Shown in pieces: positions 18,181 through 22,334 of a stretch of 22,334 nt of DNA. Below the pieces are notes generated by a model. That model saw nothing but the letters and a program-made list of their open reading frames with translations, did not search any database and was not told the origin of the DNA. Numbering within the stretch: position 1 is the stretch's first letter; each line of letters starts with the position of its first letter. The DNA is from Miltoncostaeaceae bacterium (GTDB lineage Bacteria > Actinomycetota > Thermoleophilia > Miltoncostaeales > Miltoncostaeaceae): the NCBI GenBank assembly GCA_030598075.1, contig JAUVQP010000004.1, forward strand, positions 1 to 22,334, written 5' to 3'. A program made the translations under genes and the position numbers.

Positions 18181-18186
18181 AGTTTA
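18181..18186 (-). promoter_or_regulatory. Possible -10 element of a leaderless aroC promoter
   Basis: On the minus strand TAAACT fits the actinobacterial TAnnnT consensus and ends 9 nt before the aroC GTG. A start site 6-7 nt downstream would leave a leader of only 2-3 nt, which agrees with the lack of a Shine-Dalgarno. No good -35 was found at normal spacing. Confidence 0.3.
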
Positions 18187-18190
18187 GCGA

Positions 18191-18211
18191 GAGCGCCGTC
18201 TCAAGGCGCTC
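18191..18211 (-). other. Inverted repeat just upstream of aroC
   Basis: GAGCGCC (18191-18197) and GGCGCTC (18205-18211) form a perfect 7-bp stem with a 7-nt loop. It could be an operator, a transcript hairpin or chance in GC-rich DNA. There is no T-run beside it on the plus strand to mark a terminator. Confidence 0.35.
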
Positions 18212-18496
18212 AGCACCCTCGTCCAAGCGCGGACGGGTGAACCGACGGGCGGCGCGAGGACATGTGACCTTCGCCCCCCGGAAACCGCCTCCGTCCGGGT
18301 GGAGGGCCTCGGGCTCGGGTAGGTCGGCTGTCCCCGTTCGCCTCGGGGTGTGGACGACTTCGCCGCCTCTCGCCCGGCCCGGCCTCGCGGGCCCAGGGGT
18401 GGGGAGCGCACCGCCCGCGCTGCGCTCAGGAGGTCACCCGCATCGTGACGGCGCCGGGGGGCGGCTCGTGTCAGCCCCCCGGTCGCCCGTCGCTCG

Positions 18497-18513
18497 GCGG
18501 AGCAGCGCTCCGC
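18497..18513 (-). terminator. Hairpin directly after the padR operon
   Basis: GCGGAGC-AGC-GCTCCGC is a perfect 7-bp stem with a 3-nt loop, beginning at the base after the stop codon of the 59-residue protein. The position suits a terminator, but there is no T-tract, so it may be a weak or Rho-assisted one. Confidence 0.45.
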
Positions 18514-18693
18514 TCAAGTCGTCGCCGCCGGCGCCGGCTCATCCTTCAGACGACCCAGCAGGTCGGCGATGTCGGCCAGCTCCTCCTCGAGATCGCGCTG
18601 GCGCTCCTCGAGGAGCTCGACCTGGTCTTCGCGGCTCGGAACGCGCCGGCTGTAACCCGGCCCGCACCGTCCACGGTGACGTCCTCCTCTCAT
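18514..18693 (-). CDS. Small coiled-coil protein coupled to PadR regulator
   Basis: A 59-residue frame that I translated by hand. It starts at ATG 18693, overlapping the padR TAA by one base (TAATG), and has a near-perfect ribosome binding site, AGGAGG six nt before the ATG. The head (MRGGRHRGRCGPGYSRR) is Gly/Arg-rich with one Cys; residues 21-52 form a heptad-like acidic helix (QVELLEERQRDLEEELADI, then LLGRLKDE); the tail is Ala/Pro/Thr. This layout recalls the short Gly-rich-head, coiled-coil-tail proteins often annotated as DUF5320, which is a resemblance only. Its head is similar to the PadR head. Coupling suggests a role together with the repressor; no function is known to me. Confidence 0.8.
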   Translation of the reverse strand: MRGGRHRGRCGPGYSRRVPSREDQVELLEERQRDLEEELADIADLLGRLKDEPAPAATT

Positions 18694-19130
18694 TACTCAC
18701 CTCCTCGCATCGTTTCGTAGCGATTCTCGAATCCGGACACCACCTCGGCCGCGTCGCGAAGACCGGCGGCCCAGGTGTCCAAGAGTGCTCGCCCGACCTC
18801 GGTGAGCCGGTAGACGCGCTTGGCGGGTCCCTCTCCGTCGTCGCTCCACTCGGACTCCACGACGGCCTCGCGTTCGAGCCCGCGGAGCAGCCGGTAGAGG
18901 TTCCCCATATCCACCCGCCGCGGGTCGCCCATGACGTCGGGAAGCTCGTCCACCAACTCGTAGCCGTGGCGGGCGCGCTCGGCGAGCAAGAGCAACAGGG
19001 CAGGCTCGACGAACCGTTCGATTCGCGCCTGAACCTCCCACACGCCGGGCTCCACCAGGCGACGGCAGCGCACGCCGCCCCCTCGGCCCCCTCGGGATCC
19101 GGGGCCCCGTGCGTGCCGGCGCCCTCTCAT
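18693..19130 (-). CDS. PadR-family transcriptional regulator
   Basis: A 145-residue winged-helix repressor of the PadR group, which bind DNA as dimers and often sense small molecules. After a Gly/Arg-rich head of about 25 residues come the helices FVEPALLLLLAERARHGYEL (40-59), the recognition region MGNLYRLLRGLEREAVVES (75-93) and the wing KRVYRLTEVGRALLDTW (104-120). A C-terminal helix follows. I chose the ATG at 19130 because GGAGAG lies 5 nt upstream; the frame extends further upstream, but that would run through the AT-rich operator-like site. The C-terminal helix is short, as in the small PadR subfamily. Its likely target is its own promoter, given the palindromic site at 19164-19182. 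What signal it senses is not visible. Confidence 0.9.
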   Translation of the reverse strand: MRGRRHARGPGSRGGRGGGVRCRRLVEPGVWEVQARIERFVEPALLLLLAERARHGYELVDELPDVMGDPRRVDMGNLYRLLRGLEREAVVESEWSDDGEGPAKRVYRLTEVGRALLDTWAAGLRDAAEVVSGFENRYETMRGGE

Positions 19131-19163
19131 GGGCTCTCTCCGTGCTCTTCCCCGCCCATCACT

Positions 19164-19182
19164 ACATGTAATATACACATGT
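19164..19182 (-). promoter_or_regulatory. AT-rich twin ACATGT site, probable PadR operator/promoter
   Basis: ACATGT occurs twice, 7 bp apart (19164-19169 and 19177-19182), with an AT-rich spacer AATATAC. This reads as ATGT-N7-ACAT, close to the ATGT/ACAT dyads bound by known PadR proteins. It is one of the most AT-rich spots in the window and lies 34 bp upstream of the padR ATG. On the minus strand TATATT in the spacer could be a -10 element, so a repressor bound here would block padR transcription. I did not find a clear -35. Confidence 0.55.
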
Positions 19183-19448
19183 TGCTTACCTCGCGCCCGG
19201 CGTCGCGATGCTTCGCCGGCTCGGGCCGGGCCCGCACGGGGGCTCGCGAGCGCGGAGGAACCGCGGGAGCGCTCCGGCGCCGAGCCCGTCGAGACCCGCA
19301 AGCGCGTCACCTGCGCCGCTGCGGTGCCTCAAGGCCCAAGCCGCTCCGAAGCGCACGCATCGGACGGCCAACGTGTCGTAGCGCGCGCCTCGGTGGCGTC
19401 GGTCAAGACGTCGTGACTGCGGCCGGCACGGTTCGGCACCGCCGAGGA
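19183..19448. other. Intergenic region between the pil operon and padR
   Basis: About 266 bp lie between the AT-rich site and the stop of the PilP-position lipoprotein. Reading frames here are short and featureless. The stretch GGCACGG-TTC-GGCACCG near 19423-19441 is a direct repeat of CGGCAC, not a stem, so no pil operon terminator is evident. Confidence 0.45.
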
Positions 19449-20198
19449 CTACGCCGCCGCGCGCACCGCCACGAGCCTCAGCCGGTACGTCCGATTCGCC
19501 GTCGCGTTGTGCAGGGTGATCGACTCTCCGACCTTCAGGGTCACGCTGTCCCCCCCGTCGGGGAGAAGGCCGCCCCGGAGGACCAGCACCACGCTTTTCG
19601 CGAGGATCCGATCGACCTCAAACTGCTGCGTCTCGGGCGGGATCGCATCGCCCTCCCGGGCGATGACCGGCTCGCCGGAGACGTCGAAGTCGGCCTCCAG
19701 GGCGCGCGGGGAAGAGGTGCCGGGATCGTCGGAGGCGCTCCCATCCCCGTCGCCCGCGGACGGATCGCCCGAATCGGATGCGGGCTCGCCGGGTACGGCG
19801 ATGAGCGGATCATCGTTGATCGGCGGTGGGCTCGCCGGGGCCGCACCGGCCCCCTCGCCGTCGGACGGCTCGCTCGCGCCTCCTCCCGCGCCCGGATCGT
19901 CGCGCACCTGCTGGCGGAAGACATCGGCGGGGATCCCGAACTCGTCCAACCCGGAGAGCGTCTGCCCGGCCTCCTCGGCGGGCACCGACCCGGGCTCGCC
20001 CAGGGCCGCGACCGCCGCGCTGGCGGAGTCCTCGGGCGATGCTCCCTCGGCGGGGGGAATGCCGAGTTCTGCGGGCGGTGGAGCGCCCGCTTCGGCCGTC
20101 GACGCCTCGTCGCCCCCGCCGCACCCCGCCAGAAGAAGGAGGGCGCCGACGAGGACGCTGAGGGTGGCCGCCAGGAACGAGCGTCGGGCGGCCGTCAT
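19449..20198 (-). CDS. Lipoprotein in the PilP position of the pil operon
   Basis: A 249-residue predicted lipoprotein: MTAARRS, a hydrophobic stretch (8-24) and lipobox LAGC with Cys26. The region from about 27 to 165 is low-complexity, rich in Ala, Gly, Asp, Ser, Glu and Pro, probably disordered. A compact C-terminal part (about 175-249) has alternating strands (SVVLVLRGGLLPDGGDSVTLKVG, cited as SVVLVLRGG and SVTLKVGES) ending ATANRTYRLRLVAV. It overlaps pilO (ATGA) and ends the operon, the slot of pilP in diderms, but I cannot confirm PilP homology. It probably sits on the outer face of the membrane beside PilO. An anchoring or cell-wall role is inference. Confidence 0.85.
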   Translation of the reverse strand: MTAARRSFLAATLSVLVGALLLLAGCGGGDEASTAEAGAPPPAELGIPPAEGASPEDSASAAVAALGEPGSVPAEEAGQTLSGLDEFGIPADVFRQQVRDDPGAGGGASEPSDGEGAGAAPASPPPINDDPLIAVPGEPASDSGDPSAGDGDGSASDDPGTSSPRALEADFDVSGEPVIAREGDAIPPETQQFEVDRILAKSVVLVLRGGLLPDGGDSVTLKVGESITLHNATANRTYRLRLVAVRAAA

Positions 20199-20905
20199 TG
20201 GGTCGCCTCCTCGCCGTCCTGAGGCTCCGACCCGGATCCGTCGCCCGACGGCTCCGCGTCGGAGTCCGCGACGGGCGCATCGGGCGAGGCCGAATCGGAG
20301 CCGTCGCCATCGCTGAAGGCCACGACCGACACGCCCGCCTCGACCTTGTCCTCCGCCCCGAGACGCGATCCCGCGACGCCCGTGCCGACGGACTCCGCAA
20401 GGTCGATCTTGACCCCCGTCACCGCCAGCAGGCGCCCCTTCACGACGGGGTTGTCACGACCGTCAACGCGCACCATCCGGTGCATGCGGTACAAGAAATC
20501 ATCGACGTCGAAGAACCGGCCCGTGACCTTGACCTCGAGCTCGGTCCCGGCGAACGCTCCGTACCCGACGTGGCTGGTCGTCTTCAGAGCCGAGAACTCG
20601 ACGTTCGCTCGGTCGGCGAGGCGCTGAAGCTGCACCAACGTGCCGGGCACCGCGGCGGCGCCCGGAATGGCCTTGGCGAGGCGAAGTCGCTCGGCGGTCC
20701 GCTCGGCCTCCCCCTGGCTGTCGGCCTCGAGGCGGGCCAGCGTATCCTGCACGACGCTGACCCTGGCCTCGACCTCCACGACCCGCTCCCGGGTCGCCGA
20801 GGCGTCCGCGTTCGCCCCTTTCACCAGGAGCATGTAGGTCCCACCGGCGAGCACGGCCACGGCGAGGATTGCGAGAAGGACGGTGTCCCGGACGGAGAGC
20901 TTCAC
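20195..20905 (-). CDS. pilO: Type IV pilus assembly protein PilO
   Basis: PilO pairs with PilN in the inner-membrane platform that aligns the pilus motor with the growing fibre. The 236-residue protein has a short cytoplasmic head, one membrane segment (about 8-28, VLLAILAVAVLAGGTYMLLV), a coiled-coil stretch (about 36-80), then the ferredoxin-like domain with LVQLQRLADRANVEFSALK and the FFDVDDFLYRMHRMVRV helix. Residues from about 198 on form an acidic Ser/Asp/Gly/Glu tail that ordinary PilO proteins lack. GTG at 20905 overlaps the pilN stop (GTGA). Confidence 0.9.
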   Translation of the reverse strand: MKLSVRDTVLLAILAVAVLAGGTYMLLVKGANADASATRERVVEVEARVSVVQDTLARLEADSQGEAERTAERLRLAKAIPGAAAVPGTLVQLQRLADRANVEFSALKTTSHVGYGAFAGTELEVKVTGRFFDVDDFLYRMHRMVRVDGRDNPVVKGRLLAVTGVKIDLAESVGTGVAGSRLGAEDKVEAGVSVVAFSDGDGSDSASPDAPVADSDAEPSGDGSGSEPQDGEEATQ

Positions 20906-21555
20906 GGCGCCTCCGGTGACGTCTCATCCGGCAACGCGGCGGGAACCAGCGTCGGCCGATCCTGCGCCCGTCGGTCGATGGGGATGTCGATGGCGAACTT
21001 GACGACCTCTCGGCCCCCGATGAGTGCATCCTCCGAGACGGCGAGGCGCGGCTCGCCCAGTCCGACGACCGTGCGAGCGCGCGCCATCAGCCGCGCGACC
21101 TGGGGCTGGCGATAGGCGTAGCCCTCGATGTGCACTCCGCGCGGCACGGTCTCGACGCCGGTGGGAGGCGCCGCGGCCGTTCCAGGCTCCGGCGCCTCGG
21201 CGGTGAGGTCTGTGAGCCATACTTGAGACGGGAGCACGATGGCCAGGTCGCGGATGATGCGCTCCCAGTTGACCCGCCCGGCGGCAATCGCCACGACCGC
21301 GCCGCGGCGCAAACGCTGCTGGGTGAACCGCGCCTCCGCCTCGCGGTAGGCGCCGAGTTTCGCCTCGAGCTCGCTCGCGGTGGCCTCGGCGGCCACCAGG
21401 TCCTGGCGGGCCGAGGCCGCGCCATGCTTCGCCGTGTAGGCCCAGAGGCCCATCAGCGCGACGAGCGCGAGGACGGCGGCGATCACAGCCGGCGTGCGGC
21501 CCCCGAAGCCGGCCTTCCGGCGGTCTTCGGGTGGGAGGAGGTTGACGGCCTTCAT
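20902..21555 (-). CDS. pilN: Type IV pilus assembly protein PilN
   Basis: PilN is a bitopic membrane protein whose N-terminal cytoplasmic tip inserts into PilM and whose outer domain pairs with PilO. The 217-residue protein begins MKAVNLLPPEDRR, with the NLLP motif that contacts PilM, followed by a membrane segment (about 22-41), a coiled coil (46-85) and a ferredoxin-like domain (IIRDLAIVLPSQVWLTDLT, then HIEGYAYRQPQVARLM). The ATG at 21555 overlaps the pilM stop (ATGA) and sets the start. A Pro/Thr-rich insert (about 142-156) interrupts the domain. Confidence 0.92.
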   Translation of the reverse strand: MKAVNLLPPEDRRKAGFGGRTPAVIAAVLALVALMGLWAYTAKHGAASARQDLVAAEATASELEAKLGAYREAEARFTQQRLRRGAVVAIAAGRVNWERIIRDLAIVLPSQVWLTDLTAEAPEPGTAAAPPTGVETVPRGVHIEGYAYRQPQVARLMARARTVVGLGEPRLAVSEDALIGGREVVKFAIDIPIDRRAQDRPTLVPAALPDETSPEAP

Positions 21556-22334
21556 GCGGCTTCCGGAACGTCGATGGCGAGCCCTATCGCGACCGCTGAC
21601 CGCGCGATGGACTCGGCCGGCAGTAGGGTCGCCGAGTCGAGCGCTTGCAGCGGGTCGCCAAGCTCGACGGGGATCTCCAGCGCCTGGGCGAGGTATCGAT
21701 CCAGCCCGATGCAGAGACTTGTGCCGCCCGAGAGGACGAGCCGGTCGATGGCGCGCGTGCGGGCCTGGGAGTAGTAGTACTCGATCGAGCGGCCGATCTC
21801 CGTCGCGAGCGGCCGCGCCGCGAGCGCGAGCGCGTGACGCGCGTTCGCAGCCAGTCCCGGATCGACGCCCTCGGGCACCTCTCCGATCAGGCCGACGGCG
21901 ATCTTCAGCGCCTCGGACTGCGACGCGTCGAGCCCGGTGCTCTCGGCGACCGCGGCGGTGAGATGCCGGCCCCCGAAACCGACCAGCCGCATGAAGTGAC
22001 ACTGGCGGTCGACCGACACGATGACGTTCGTGACATCGCCTCCGACGTGGCACACGAGCTGCGCCGGAGTGTCCACCGAGCCGCTGTCGAGCACACCGGG
22101 CGGAGGCAGGAGCGCTCGGAGCAGGGCGAACGCCTCGAGGTCGATGCCGACGGGTTTGAGGCCCGCGCGACGCGCGACGCCGACGAGCGAGTCGATCCTG
22201 TCACGGGTGGCGACGACGACGATCACCTGCTCGCGATCGCCGGCGGGGGTGGACACCCGGCCGATCGACTGGAAGTCGATGACGCCCTGGTCCTGCGGCA
22301 TCGGCATCTCCTCGCCGGCCGCCGCCACGATGGC
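21552..22334 (-). CDS. pilM: Type IV pilus assembly protein PilM (N-terminus outside window)
   Basis: PilM is an actin-like ATPase-fold protein in the cytoplasm that binds PilN and links the motor to the membrane platform. The visible 260-odd residues cover the C-terminal three quarters: MPMPQDQGVIDFQSIG, VVVATRDRIDSLVGVARRAGL (cited in part), GIDLEAFALLRAL, CHVGGDVTNVIVS, RSIEYYYSQ, and the phosphate-2-like loop LVLSGGTSLCIGL. The frame stays open to the window edge; the start and the first phosphate loop lie beyond 22334. The stop overlaps the pilN start. Confidence 0.92.
   Translation of the reverse strand, partial: AIVAAAGEEMPMPQDQGVIDFQSIGRVSTPAGDREQVIVVVATRDRIDSLVGVARRAGLKPVGIDLEAFALLRALLPPPGVLDSGSVDTPAQLVCHVGGDVTNVIVSVDRQCHFMRLVGFGGRHLTAAVAESTGLDASQSEALKIAVGLIGEVPEGVDPGLAANARHALALAARPLATEIGRSIEYYYSQARTRAIDRLVLSGGTSLCIGLDRYLAQALEIPVELGDPLQALDSATLLPAESIARSAVAIGLAIDVPEAA

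Larger units (their letters stand above)
18172..18496. other. Intergenic region upstream of aroC
   Basis: About 325 bp separate the aroC start from the hairpin after the padR unit. It holds the -10-like hexamer and the 7-bp-stem hairpin described separately. I see no convincing gene: the longest minus frame (18184-18411) would start at a GTG with no ribosome binding site and encodes an Arg/Pro/Ser-rich sequence without features. No riboswitch or T-box pattern was recognised by eye. Confidence 0.5.

Noticed and set aside
18184..18411. Minus-strand frame of 75 codons upstream of aroC
   Set aside because: GTG start without ribosome binding site, Arg/Ser/Pro-rich translation, and it covers the candidate aroC promoter hairpin.
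18237..20222. Plus-strand open frame of 661 codons across padR and the lipoprotein
   Set aside because: Low-complexity Arg/Pro/Ala translation, no ribosome binding site, and it runs opposite three supported genes and two hairpin regions.

Overview
This window is a very GC-rich stretch of bacterial chromosome. Almost every gene lies on the minus strand, and most neighbours overlap by 4 nt (GTGA or ATGA). Gene content and order point to an actinobacterium. Type IV pilus genes next to aroC, and an accB-accC pair inside an otherwise mycobacterial-type aroC-to-nusB block, suggest a deep lineage such as Thermoleophilia. That placement is inferred from composition and gene order, not from a search. 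No tRNA, rRNA, CRISPR array or intact insertion sequence was seen.

Layout in transcription order, from high to low coordinates. (1) 22334-19449 holds an inner-membrane type IV pilus assembly operon: pilM (cut by the window edge), pilN, pilO and a lipoprotein in the place where diderm bacteria keep pilP. (2) 19182-18497 holds a small regulatory unit: an AT-rich twin ACATGT site, a PadR-family repressor, and an overlapping 59-residue coiled-coil protein with a strong ribosome binding site, ended by a hairpin. (3) 18171-9568 holds the shikimate genes aroC-aroK-aroB-aroQ, then pepQ, efp, an unusual accB fusion, accC, nusB and a small protein in the xseB position. (4) 9486-766 holds dxs, tlyA, nadK, recN, pyrG, an M20 peptidase and a Nudix hydrolase. 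(5) 1-765 holds a decayed tyrosine-recombinase remnant on the plus strand and no other clear gene.

Blocks 3 and 4 join two widely conserved orders: aroC-aroK-aroB-aroQ-pepQ-efp-nusB and tlyA-nadK-recN-pyrG-Nudix as in mycobacteria, and efp-accB-accC-nusB-xseB-dxs-tlyA-recN as in Bacillus. Together they supply aromatic precursors, the biotin half of acetyl-CoA carboxylase, isoprenoid precursors, NADP, CTP, translation factors and DNA repair.

The most unusual item is the 586-residue protein at 11521-13281. It occupies the accB position and ends in a normal AccB-type biotin domain. In front of that sits a whole oxaloacetate-decarboxylase/pyruvate-carboxylase-type carboxyltransferase in which the carbamylated lysine, both metal-binding histidines and the catalytic threonine motif are replaced. 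It looks like a pseudo-carboxyltransferase scaffold fused to the biotin carrier of acetyl-CoA carboxylase. Secondary points of interest are the PadR/small-protein unit, the PilP-position lipoprotein, and the recombinase relic where xerD would be expected.
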